NCBI GenBank assembly: GCA_014376915.1
Contig: JACMQP010000199.1
Span: 1-14,367 of the forward strand
Direction of reading: 5' to 3'
Origin: Ramlibacter sp.
Lineage (GTDB): Bacteria; Pseudomonadota; Gammaproteobacteria; Burkholderiales; Burkholderiaceae
Length of the DNA stretch: 14,367 nucleotides
Shown here: positions 5,943-13,202 of the stretch, in pieces
Numbering within the stretch: position 1 is the stretch's first letter
Layout of the letters: each line of letters opens with the position of its first letter
Position numbers and translations under genes: made by a program
The notes under the pieces: generated by a model
What the model was told of the DNA's origin: nothing
Database searches by the model: none
The model's input: the letters and a program-made list of their open reading frames with translations, nothing else

Positions 5943-7655
5943 ATGACTGTCTCCCCTGTTGCCGCGCCGCGCGCACTCCTGGCGCTGGCCGGGCTCGCGT
6001 TGCTCAGCGGCTGCACCGCCCTGCCCTGGACCCAGTCAGACGCGGATGCCGAACTTGGCTGCACCGCGCTGATGGCGCCGATCCCGGCGTCGGCCATCGG
6101 CCTGCCCAGCGGTGGCGCCGTCATCGAAACCGCGACGCTGCTGCCCGCCAGCGGCCTGACACTGACCAATCCCCTGCCCTTCATCCCGCCGCCGCCCGAG
6201 GCCGTGGTGCAGCCAGCCACCCCGCAGTTCTGCAAGGTGGTCGGCGCGATCCAGCCGGTGGACCCGAACGCGCCGCCGATCCGGTTCCAGGTCAATCTGC
6301 CCACGCGCTGGAACGGCCGTTCGCTGCAATTGGGTGGCGGCGGCTTCAACGGCGTGCTGGTCACCGGCCTGGGCCTGCCGCCCTCGGCGCGCATCGACCT
6401 GCCGTCGCCACTGGCGCGCGGCTTCGTCACGGTGGGCACCGACTCGGGCCACCAGAACTCGCCCACGGTGCCGCTGCAGGCCTTCGCTCTCAACGACGAG
6501 GCGCTCGCCAATTTCGCCCACGCTTCGTACAAGAAGGTGCGCGACCTGTCGGTCGAGCTGATGAAGCGCCGCTACGGCCAGGCGCCGCAACGGCTGTACT
6601 TCATGGGCAGCTCCGAAGGCGGCCGCGAAGGGCTGACCATGGCCCAGCGCTACCCGCAGGACTTCGACGGCATCTTCGCCCGGGTGCCGGTCATCCACTG
6701 GATGGGGCTGCAGGCGGCCGGGACGCGCATGGGAGCGACCCAGCTGGGCGACGGCTGGCTCGCGCCCGCCGACGTGAAGCTGGTCGGCCAGGCCGTGCTG
6801 GCGCAGTGCGACGCGCTGGACCGCCGGGTCGACGGCATCGTCGGCGACCCGCAGGCCTGCCACGCCAGCTTCGACCCGGCGCGGCTACTGTGCCGCGCGG
6901 CCAAAACGCTGTCCTGCCTGACTGAAGCGCAGGTGCAGGCGCTGCGGACTCTGCATTCGCCTTACGAGTTCAGCTTCCCGCTCGCGAACGGCGTGCGCAG
7001 CTATCCCGGCTGGGCCTGGGGCGGCGAAGCGGCCAGCGGCACCGGCCCGGTGGGCGGCTATGTCAGCTGGCAGACCGGCACCGCCCGCCAAACCCTACCG
7101 GTGAGTGGCACCAGCAGCCGCGCGTGGCTCTACGGCAGCGGCGCGATCCAGTACTTCGTGCTGCGCGACGGCAACGCCGACCCGAGCCGCTTCAAGCCCG
7201 AGGAGCACGCGCAGCGGGTGGGCGAGATCTCGCAGCTGATGGATTCGACCGACCCCGATCTGTCGGCGTTCCGCGCGCGCGGCGGCAAGCTGGTGCTCAG
7301 CGAGCACCTGGCCGACTACGCGCAGAGCCCGTATGCGGGCATCGCGTACTACCGCGCGGTGGTCGCGAAGATGGGCCAGGAGACGGCGGACGATTTCCTG
7401 CGCCTGTACACCACGCCCGGCGCCGACCACGTGGGCACCGGAGCGCCGGTCGGCGTCGACATGCTCGACGTGCTGGTGCAATGGGTCGAGCATGGCCGCG
7501 CCCCGCAGGACCTGGTGCAGGTGGACCTGGAGCCGGTACCGCCGTTCCCGGTCATGACGTCGCGGCCGATGTGCCGCTGGCCGGCGGTGCAGCGCTACCG
7601 CGGCCACGGCGACCCGGTCCGCGCCAGTAGCTACGAATGTGCAAGGGACAACTGA
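5943..7655 (+). CDS. Tannase/feruloyl esterase family lipoprotein with altered active-site disulfide positions
   Basis: 570 residues. Residues 1-24 form a lipoprotein signal ending in the lipobox LLSGC (C24). The tannase-family alpha/beta-hydrolase follows: LPTRWNGRSLQLGGGGFNG, FVTVGTDSGHQ, the nucleophile motif MGSSEGGREG (S224), a Ca-site-like CDALDRRVDGIVGDPQAC, DPDLSAFRARGGKLVLSEHLAD (D458), PGADHVGTG (H496), and the characteristic C-terminus RPMCRWPAVQRYRGHGDP. Family members cleave gallate or hydroxycinnamate esters outside the cytoplasm. Usually Cys precedes the nucleophile (G-C-S) and follows the histidine (H-C), forming a disulfide that ties the triad. Here these are S223 and V497, so both partners are gone together. 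Ser-Asp-His remain, so it is likely active on a different ester. It is followed at 99 bases by a Bug receptor, perhaps importing the product. An in-frame ATG at 5898 is an alternative start. Confidence 0.9.
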   Translation: MTVSPVAAPRALLALAGLALLSGCTALPWTQSDADAELGCTALMAPIPASAIGLPSGGAVIETATLLPASGLTLTNPLPFIPPPPEAVVQPATPQFCKVVGAIQPVDPNAPPIRFQVNLPTRWNGRSLQLGGGGFNGVLVTGLGLPPSARIDLPSPLARGFVTVGTDSGHQNSPTVPLQAFALNDEALANFAHASYKKVRDLSVELMKRRYGQAPQRLYFMGSSEGGREGLTMAQRYPQDFDGIFARVPVIHWMGLQAAGTRMGATQLGDGWLAPADVKLVGQAVLAQCDALDRRVDGIVGDPQACHASFDPARLLCRAAKTLSCLTEAQVQALRTLHSPYEFSFPLANGVRSYPGWAWGGEAASGTGPVGGYVSWQTGTARQTLPVSGTSSRAWLYGSGAIQYFVLRDGNADPSRFKPEEHAQRVGEISQLMDSTDPDLSAFRARGGKLVLSEHLADYAQSPYAGIAYYRAVVAKMGQETADDFLRLYTTPGADHVGTGAPVGVDMLDVLVQWVEHGRAPQDLVQVDLEPVPPFPVMTSRPMCRWPAVQRYRGHGDPVRASSYECARDN

Positions 7656-7657
7656 CG

Positions 7658-7741
7658 TTGCTCGACTTCAACGACGCGCTCGTTCCCGTCGGCGCAAGCG
7701 ACTTTGTCCATCTCGTCCAACGCTGGCTGGCCCAGCCCTGA
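7658..7741 (+). pseudogene. Possible C-terminal remnant of a lost gene
   Basis: Between the tannase-like stop and the Bug-receptor ribosome site, a 27-codon frame from TTG 7658 to TGA 7741 reads LLDFNDALVPVGASDFVHLV and ends QRWLAQP. The helix-like end resembles the tail of an alpha/beta hydrolase or similar enzyme, and codon use matches real genes. It has no ribosome site of its own. It could be the leftover 3' end of a deleted gene, or simply a translatable spacer. The assignment is weak. Confidence 0.22.
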
Positions 7742-7754
7742 AAGAGGAGTTTCC

Positions 7755-8717
7755 ATGACAGTTCAACGGTTTCGTCGCTGCGGCGTGGCGCTGGCTCTGG
7801 CGCTTCTCGCCGGCACCCCGGCGCTGGCGCAACGCGTCATCCACATCGTCGTTCCGTTCGGTCCAGGCGCCGTGCAGGACACGATCGCCCGCACCTTCAA
7901 CAACGAGCTGGGCCAGTTGCTCAATGCGTCGGTATTGGTCGAGAACCGGCCCGGCGCTGGCGGCACCATCGGCACCGCACAGGTTGCCAGGTCGATACCG
8001 GACGGCAACACGCTGGTGCTCGCGGCAGCCAGCCACACGCTCGCCGGCCACATGTACAGCAAGCTGCCGTACGACCCGATCAAGGATTTCGTGGGCGTGA
8101 CCTACCTGGGCAACTCGGGGTACGTGATCGCCGCGCCGGGCAACCTGGGCGTCGACAACCTGGCCGACTACGTCAAGCTGCTCAAGGCCCGGCCCGGCCA
8201 TTACAACTACGCCTCCGCCGGCAACGGCAGCGCCACCCACCTTGGCATGGCGTCGTTTCTCGCGAAGGTTGGCGTGCAGATGCAGCACATCCCGATGAAG
8301 TCCACCGGCGACGCGGTGAACGAAACGCTGGCCGGCCGCGTGCAGGGCGTGGTGCCGGCGGTGATCGGCGTCGTCCCCTTCAAACAGGATGCCCGCATCA
8401 AGCTGCTGGCCTACACCGGCCCGACGCGCTCGCGCTTCCTGCCCGACCTGCCGACGGCGGCAGAAGCCGGCGTGCCGGGCTACAAATTCGATTCATGGAT
8501 CGGACTGCTGGCGCCGGCCGCTACGCCCAGGGCCGAGGTAGAGCGCCTGAACGCCGCGTTGCAGAAGGTGCTGGCCGACCCCGCGGTGCAGCAGCGCTTC
8601 ATCAACCTGGGCGTCGAAACGGCGCCGATGACCAGCGACGAGTTCCAGAAACTGCTGCGTGCCGACTGGGACACGGCCGGCGCCATCGTCAGGGCTTCCG
8701 GCGCGAAGGTTGAATGA
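7755..8717 (+). CDS. Bug/TctC-family periplasmic tricarboxylate-type substrate-binding protein
   Basis: 320 residues, ATG 7755 with GAGGAG 5 bases upstream. The signal peptide is about residues 1-25 (FRRCGVALALALLAGTPALAQ). The mature protein begins RVIHIVVPFGPGAVQDTIAR, a variant of the usual V-P-F-x-P-G-G-x-x-D motif (PGA instead of PGG). Typical Bug segments follow: VENRPGAGGTIGTAQVAR, DGNTLVLAAASH, YDPIKDFVGVTYLG, GNGSATHLGMASF, VPAVIGVVPF, LPDLPTAAEAGVPGYKFDSWIGLLAPAATP. These are soluble receptors that capture small organic acids (aromatic acids, dicarboxylates, amides) for TctAB-type transporters or signalling. No TctA or TctB gene is in the window, so it is an orphan receptor, as is common in Burkholderiales. 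Its place after the tannase-like gene suggests the ligand is an acid freed by that enzyme. Confidence 0.95.
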   Translation: MTVQRFRRCGVALALALLAGTPALAQRVIHIVVPFGPGAVQDTIARTFNNELGQLLNASVLVENRPGAGGTIGTAQVARSIPDGNTLVLAAASHTLAGHMYSKLPYDPIKDFVGVTYLGNSGYVIAAPGNLGVDNLADYVKLLKARPGHYNYASAGNGSATHLGMASFLAKVGVQMQHIPMKSTGDAVNETLAGRVQGVVPAVIGVVPFKQDARIKLLAYTGPTRSRFLPDLPTAAEAGVPGYKFDSWIGLLAPAATPRAEVERLNAALQKVLADPAVQQRFINLGVETAPMTSDEFQKLLRADWDTAGAIVRASGAKVE

Positions 8718-8720
8718 GGG

Positions 8721-8738
8721 TGGGCGCTAGAACGCCCG
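8721..8738. terminator. Small hairpin between convergent genes
   Basis: GGGCG (8722-8726) pairs with CGCCC (8733-8737) around CTAGAA, with a T-G pair at the base. It sits exactly where the Bug-receptor and dihydropyrimidinase-like genes converge, their stops being 9 bases apart. The loop holds the stop codon of the minus-strand gene. There is no T-tract, so termination is unproven. Confidence 0.3.
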
Positions 8739-10139
8739 AACCTCGCCGCGCGGAACGAAGCGCCCCATCCCCTCGCGCCCCAGCCAGCGCGGCCCTTCGA
8801 CGATCAGGTTGCCGCGCAGGAACACTTTCTCCACCCGGCCGCGCAAGGCCCGGCCCTCCAGCAGCGTGTAGTCGCAGTTGCCATGCAGGTCGCGGGCGCG
8901 GATCGTCTGGGTTGCCAGCGGGTCGAACAGCACCACATCGGCGTCGCTGCCCACGGCGATGGTCCCTTTCTTCGGAAACAGGCCGAACAGCTTGGCCGGG
9001 GTGGTCGAGGTCAGCTGCACGAAGCGGTTCAGCGAGAGCTTGCCCTGCATCACGCCGATGTCGAACAGGCTGACCAGCCGGGTCTCGATGCCGGGCGCAC
9101 CGTTGGGAATCAGCGAGAAGTCGTCCTTGCCGCGCATCTTCTGCTGCCGGTAGCCGAGGTGGCCTTCCTTCATGCAGAAGGGGCAGTGGTCGGTGGCGAT
9201 CACCTGCAAGTCGTCGTACCGCAGCGCCCGCCACAGGTGCTTCTGGTCGTCCGTGGTTCGCAGCGGCGGCGTCATGACGTATTTCGCGATCGCGACGTCG
9301 TCACCGGCGTAGGCCGAATCGTCGAACAGCAGGTAGTGCGGACAGGTTTCGGCAAAGACTGGAATGCCTTCGTCCCGCGCCGTGACGATGTGCTTGAGCG
9401 CCTGGTTCGACGAGACGTGGACGAAGTAGATCGGCGCTTCGGCCAGCTCCGCCAGCCGGATGCCACGGTGCGTCGCCTCGCCTTCCATGATGGCCGGCCG
9501 CGTCAGCGCATGGTAGCGCGGCGAGGTGTGGCCCGCCTCCAGCGCTTCCTTGATCAGCAGGTCGATGACCGTGCCGTTCTCGGCATGCAGCGCCACCATC
9601 CCGCCGTCGGCACCGACCTGGCGCAGCATCCGGAAGATGGCGGCATCGTCGGCCATCATCACGCCCGGGTAGGCCATGAACATCTTGAAACTGGTGACGC
9701 CTTCATGGCGCATCGCATGGCGCACATCCGCCAGCACCTGGTCGTCGACCCGGGTCACGATCACGTGCAGGCTGTAGTCGACCGCCACCTGCGCCTCGGC
9801 GCTGCGCTGGGCGCGGGCAATCGCGCCCAGCGGCGAGTCGGTTTCGGTCTGCAGCGCGAAGTCGACGATGGTGGTGGTGCCGCCGAAGGCCGCGGCCCGG
9901 GTTCCGCTGGCGAAGGTGTCGCAGGTGACCGTCGGGCCGATCACGTTTTCCAGATGCACGTGGGTGTCGACGCCGCCGGGCAGCACGTAGAGCCCGGTGG
10001 CGTCGACCACATCGACGTCCTCGCCGACGGTGAGTTGCCGGCCGATGGCCTCGATCAGGCCGTCGCGCATCAGCACGTCGGCCAGGTAGTCGTCGGTGGC
10101 GGTGATGACGCGGCCGCCGCGAATCAGGGTTGAATTCAT
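8727..10139 (-). CDS. Dihydropyrimidinase/D-hydantoinase family cyclic amidase
   Basis: 470 residues, the normal length for the family. ATG 10139 has GAGGAG 9 bases upstream, overlapping the end of the preceding gene. The composite N-terminal beta-sandwich (MNSTLIRGGRVITATDD) leads into an amidohydrolase TIM barrel with all binuclear-metal ligands: H60 and H62 (GGVDTHVHLE), the carboxylated lysine K152 (TSFKMFMAYPG), H185 (VALHAEN), H241 (YFVHVSSNQAL) and D317 (IATDHCPF). YSLHV and PNGAPGIETRL are further family landmarks. It hydrolyses cyclic diamides such as dihydrouracil or hydantoins to N-carbamoyl amino acids, in the cytoplasm. It is the last gene of the operon. No N-carbamoyl amidase (the usual next step) is in the window. 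True substrate unknown; its company (barbiturase-family and deaminase-like proteins) points to a pyrimidine- or ureide-like compound. Confidence 0.95.
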   Translation of the reverse strand: MNSTLIRGGRVITATDDYLADVLMRDGLIEAIGRQLTVGEDVDVVDATGLYVLPGGVDTHVHLENVIGPTVTCDTFASGTRAAAFGGTTTIVDFALQTETDSPLGAIARAQRSAEAQVAVDYSLHVIVTRVDDQVLADVRHAMRHEGVTSFKMFMAYPGVMMADDAAIFRMLRQVGADGGMVALHAENGTVIDLLIKEALEAGHTSPRYHALTRPAIMEGEATHRGIRLAELAEAPIYFVHVSSNQALKHIVTARDEGIPVFAETCPHYLLFDDSAYAGDDVAIAKYVMTPPLRTTDDQKHLWRALRYDDLQVIATDHCPFCMKEGHLGYRQQKMRGKDDFSLIPNGAPGIETRLVSLFDIGVMQGKLSLNRFVQLTSTTPAKLFGLFPKKGTIAVGSDADVVLFDPLATQTIRARDLHGNCDYTLLEGRALRGRVEKVFLRGNLIVEGPRWLGREGMGRFVPRGEVRAF

Positions 10140-10151
10140 GTTCTCGACTCC

Positions 10152-11651
10152 TCAACAGCAGCCGCGAAACTGCGCGCTGCGGTAAAAGGGTCCCAGGTCC
10201 TCGGCCAGGGCATCGACCGTGCGACGCCAATGCGCGGCGTCCCCGGCCGCTGCCAGGCTACCGCGGACCTGCGCAATCAGCTCGGCGCGCAATGCGGCTT
10301 CGTCCACTGTGAGAACGCGGCCACCCCGGACCACGGCACGGCCGCCGATAAAGACCTGGTCGACATGCGCGCCGCTGGCTCGGGCCAGCAGCAGGTCCAG
10401 CGGATCGATGCCGGGCAGCAGAGCGTCGTCATCGAGCGTCTCCCAGTCCAGCACCAGCAGGTCGGCTGCGACGCCCTCGACAATCCGGCCGCCGGCCGTG
10501 GCTGCGGCGTCGATACCATTGACACTGCGCCTGCCGTGGATCGCAGCGAAGGCCCAGAGTTGCGCGCTGCTCATCTCCACCTCGTATCCCCAGCCCCGAT
10601 GCAGCGAATAGGCCAGCCGCATCTCGCGCAGCGCGTCGTCGTCTTCATCGAATGCCATGCCGTCCAGCCCCATCGCGATGCGGCAGCCCTGGCGCAGCAT
10701 CTCGCCCACCGGGGCGATGCCAGATTTCAGTCCCAGGTTGGAACTCGTGTTGACGGCGATGGTGACGCCACGCTCGGCCAGCAAGGCCAGCTCCGCCGGC
10801 CGGGCCCAGGCGCAATGCGCCAGCGTCAGCCGCGGGCTGAGCAGGCCGATGCGGTCGAGGAAATCGACGATGCCTTCAGGATGTGCCTGATCGGCCCAGT
10901 CGCGCTGGTAACGCGTCTCCAGCAAGTGCATGTGCACCGGCCGGCCGGTGTCGGCCGATGCCTGCGCAACGGCTTCCAGCAGCGGCGTGCTGCACCACTG
11001 GACGCCGGTCGGACCGTACTGCACCGTGACGTTCCCGGCGTAGCCTGCTTCCCGCACCATGCGGGCGACGTCATCGACCTGCGCCAGTTGCTGGGGCGCG
11101 GACGCCGGCCTCACCGACAGCCGCGCGGCCACTTCCTGCCGAATGCCGGGGCGCAGCGCCTCCAGCACGACTGTGTCGTCGCAGTAGCCCAGCCCATGGC
11201 GATCCCGCAGCGCGATCGCAAAGCCGATCCGCAGGCCCACATCGCAGGCAGCACGCGCGACGGCACGCGCTTCCTCCAGATACGGTCCCAGTCCCTGGAC
11301 CCGGGTGTAGTGCACCATCGCATCGCTCACGCCGCGCTTCACGGTCCGCGCAAAGGACGTTGCGGCGCAAAGATAGGGATCGGCCCCGGGGATCAGACCC
11401 AGGTAGGGCAGCCAGCCCTCCAGCGGCTGACCGAAGGCGCCGAGCGTGGCGCTGCGAAAGGTGCGCGCATGGTCGTGAGCGTTGACCAGTGCCGGCAGCA
11501 CCAGACGGCGGCGGCCGGCAGGGGCCGCATCGAGCGGGCCGATCTGCGCGACCCGTCCGGCGGCGATAGACAGGCGCATGTCCGCCTGAGCGGCGCGAGC
11601 GCCTGGATCGGCGATCAGCCAGGCGCAATCGATGCGGTCTGCTGCCTGCAC
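10152..11651 (-). CDS. Amidohydrolase of the Atz/Trz/SsnA/cytosine-deaminase type
   Basis: 499 residues from GTG 11651, preceded by GAGGG 7 bases upstream; the DUF3830 stop is 10 bases before it. The open frame extends further upstream, but that part lies in the DUF3830 gene. Motifs: LPALVNAHDHARTF (H59, H61 of HxH), HMHLLET (H240/H242), LAHCAW (H279), VNTSSNLGLKSG, and GLDGMAFDEDDD (D330), the usual mononuclear-metal pattern of hydrolytic deaminases and dechlorinases. Relatives remove amino, chloro or alkylamino groups from pyrimidines, purines, s-triazines or open amidines. The acidic run EDDD after GLDGMAF and the cysteine end FRGCC are noticeable. Twelve bases separate it from the dihydropyrimidinase-like gene, so they are co-transcribed. 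A deaminase feeding a ring-opening step is the natural reading but is inferred; substrate unknown. Confidence 0.87.
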   Translation of the reverse strand: MQAADRIDCAWLIADPGARAAQADMRLSIAAGRVAQIGPLDAAPAGRRRLVLPALVNAHDHARTFRSATLGAFGQPLEGWLPYLGLIPGADPYLCAATSFARTVKRGVSDAMVHYTRVQGLGPYLEEARAVARAACDVGLRIGFAIALRDRHGLGYCDDTVVLEALRPGIRQEVAARLSVRPASAPQQLAQVDDVARMVREAGYAGNVTVQYGPTGVQWCSTPLLEAVAQASADTGRPVHMHLLETRYQRDWADQAHPEGIVDFLDRIGLLSPRLTLAHCAWARPAELALLAERGVTIAVNTSSNLGLKSGIAPVGEMLRQGCRIAMGLDGMAFDEDDDALREMRLAYSLHRGWGYEVEMSSAQLWAFAAIHGRRSVNGIDAAATAGGRIVEGVAADLLVLDWETLDDDALLPGIDPLDLLLARASGAHVDQVFIGGRAVVRGGRVLTVDEAALRAELIAQVRGSLAAAGDAAHWRRTVDALAEDLGPFYRSAQFRGCC

Positions 11652-11661
11652 GTCGCTGCCC

Positions 11662-12072
11662 TCAGAGCGCTTCGAACACCACGTCCTGCGCCCCGTGCCA
11701 CAGCACCTTGGTGCCCAGCGCACGCAGGTTCTCGCGCCCTTCGACCACCGTCAGGAAATGGTTGCCGGCCAGCGGCCCCATCTTGCTGGCGAAGCTGCAT
11801 GCGCCGTAGGCAATGAGCAGCTCGGTCTCGCTGTAGCCCCCTGGGTAGAACAGGATGTCCCCTGCCGATGGATGGCTGGTGTGGTTCTCGAACCCGACCC
11901 CGAGCTTGAATTCCCCCAGCGGCACCCAGCACGCTTCGCCGCTCCAGCGCACGTGGATCAGCCGTTGCCGGTACGGCAGCAGCTTCATGAATGCGGCAAC
12001 CGTCTGGGGCGCATCGGGGTTGGTTTCGGCGACAAAGGTGTGGCCGCCGGCGGTGATTCGGATTCGGGTCAT
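11662..12072 (-). CDS. DUF3830 family protein (cyclophilin-like fold)
   Basis: 136 residues, full length for DUF3830. Landmarks: MTRIRITAGGHTFVAE, LPYRQRLIHVRWSGEACWVP, FENHTSHPSAGDILFYPGG, SETELLIAYG, and SKMGPLAGNHFLTV. The family has a cyclophilin-like beta-barrel, but no reaction is established. Its genes often sit with amidohydrolases, hydantoinases and transporters, as here. ATG 12072 overlaps the stop of the barbiturase-family gene (ATGA, 12069-12072), so the two are translationally coupled and probably made in similar amounts. The invariant W-S-G-E and H-T-S-H-P residues line up as a possible ligand pocket. It may be an accessory or binding protein for the same substrate, or an uncharacterised hydrolase or isomerase. 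Confidence 0.85.
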   Translation of the reverse strand: MTRIRITAGGHTFVAETNPDAPQTVAAFMKLLPYRQRLIHVRWSGEACWVPLGEFKLGVGFENHTSHPSAGDILFYPGGYSETELLIAYGACSFASKMGPLAGNHFLTVVEGRENLRALGTKVLWHGAQDVVFEAL

Positions 12073-13202
12073 GGGCTTGGTTCCATTCGAACGATGGCAG
12101 CGACCGGCCCGCCGCCCGGCGGACCCTGGTGTTCGGCGCCGCCGGAGACATATAGGGCAGTATGGCCCACGACCGACGCGAGCACAGCGCCGACGGCGGC
12201 ACGCGCATGCCGGGTGGAATTAATGTCGGAGTCATCCAGCATGGTGTGGCGCTGGCCGCGCACCGCGCCATCGGGGGCCGCCTCGGCCTTGGCGAACAGG
12301 TTCACCAGCCGGCGAACCACGGCGTCCGGGTCCTCGTCGGGGTCGAGCCCGAAGGCGTTGCGCAGCAGCCGGCGAACGCTCGCTGCATCGACCGCGTCGC
12401 GCATGACGGCATGGGCGATGCGGTAGGGCGACGCCGACCCCATGGCCTCGCCGAGGACGATCACCACGTTGTTGTCCAGCTCGATGCCGGAAGAGGCAGA
12501 GGCCCGCCCTGAAAAGAGGGAACCGTCCGCAAGGATGTTGGCTTGCGCCACGGCCTCGCGGGTCACCTCACCCAGGGCCACTGCGACGCCCAGCGCCGAA
12601 GCGCCGCGCGACCAGCCCATCGACTCGTAGCTGTCGCTGGTGACGGTGGACTGGCCGCGGGCCAGCGCCTCGCTTACCTTCGCCGCGGTGAGCAAGGGGC
12701 ACTTGATCTGGACGAAATGCACGTCTGCGCAATGGCGGATGCCCGCATCCAGCATCGCGGTCCGCACTGCGGCAGCAGTCGCATCGACCTGCGCCAGCCG
12801 CCCGATCTGCTCCGGCGCGAAGTCCGTTGTGTGGGCGACGCCGAGCACCAGCCGCTTGTCACCGGCGCGGCCGTGGTCCGGCAGCAAGCGCCGGGTGAAG
12901 ACGGTGAAATGCGGCGACAGCACGCCCTCGGTTCCACCCGACATCACCAGTGCGACACGATCGCCGACCTGTTCCGGCTTGCACCCGAGGTGACCAGCGA
13001 GAAAGTGCGACCAGGCCAGGGTTGCGAATTCGCGGGTGTGGTCGTTGACGCAGCCATTGCCTTCGGTCTTGCCCATCACCGCGACGATCTCGGACGGCAG
13101 CAGCTGCCCGGAATCGACCAGCGCGCGCACGCCGCTCAAATCACCGGGGCCGGCGCAGGCCACCCGACAGACGCCGACCTCCTGGCGTAATGCCGCGCTC
13201 AT
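12069..13202 (-). CDS. Barbiturase/cyanuric acid amidohydrolase family (Toblerone fold)
   Basis: 377 residues from ATG 13202, which overlaps the deacetylase stop (ATGA). The sequence shows the three-repeat architecture of this family, each repeat giving a Lys-Ser pair: K45 (VMGKTEGNG) with S88 (LVMSGGTEG), K167 (VQIKCPLL) with the serine of RASASSG (about S238), and K305 (LFAKAE) with S353 (YVSGGAEHQGPPGGG). SMGWSRGASALGVA and MLDDSDINSTRHARAAVGA are further signatures. All three pairs are intact. Known members open cyanuric acid (to carboxybiuret) or barbiturate (to ureidomalonate); I cannot tell which, or a third ring, from sequence alone. It lies in the middle of an operon with deaminase-like and dihydropyrimidinase-like genes. 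A longer frame upstream (to 13901) is the antisense-free shadow of the deacetylase and is not used. Confidence 0.92.
   Translation of the reverse strand: MSAALRQEVGVCRVACAGPGDLSGVRALVDSGQLLPSEIVAVMGKTEGNGCVNDHTREFATLAWSHFLAGHLGCKPEQVGDRVALVMSGGTEGVLSPHFTVFTRRLLPDHGRAGDKRLVLGVAHTTDFAPEQIGRLAQVDATAAAVRTAMLDAGIRHCADVHFVQIKCPLLTAAKVSEALARGQSTVTSDSYESMGWSRGASALGVAVALGEVTREAVAQANILADGSLFSGRASASSGIELDNNVVIVLGEAMGSASPYRIAHAVMRDAVDAASVRRLLRNAFGLDPDEDPDAVVRRLVNLFAKAEAAPDGAVRGQRHTMLDDSDINSTRHARAAVGAVLASVVGHTALYVSGGAEHQGPPGGGPVAAIVRMEPSP

Noticed and set aside
8883..10133. A 416-codon open frame on the plus strand opposite the dihydropyrimidinase-family gene
   Set aside because: Antisense shadow with Val/His/Asp/Gly-rich composition and no recognisable domain; the opposite strand has all six metal ligands.
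10230..11816. A 528-codon open frame on the plus strand opposite the amidohydrolase and DUF3830 genes
   Set aside because: Antisense shadow of GC-rich genes: no family motifs, low-complexity Arg/Gln/His/Ala composition, while the minus strand has complete metal-binding motifs.
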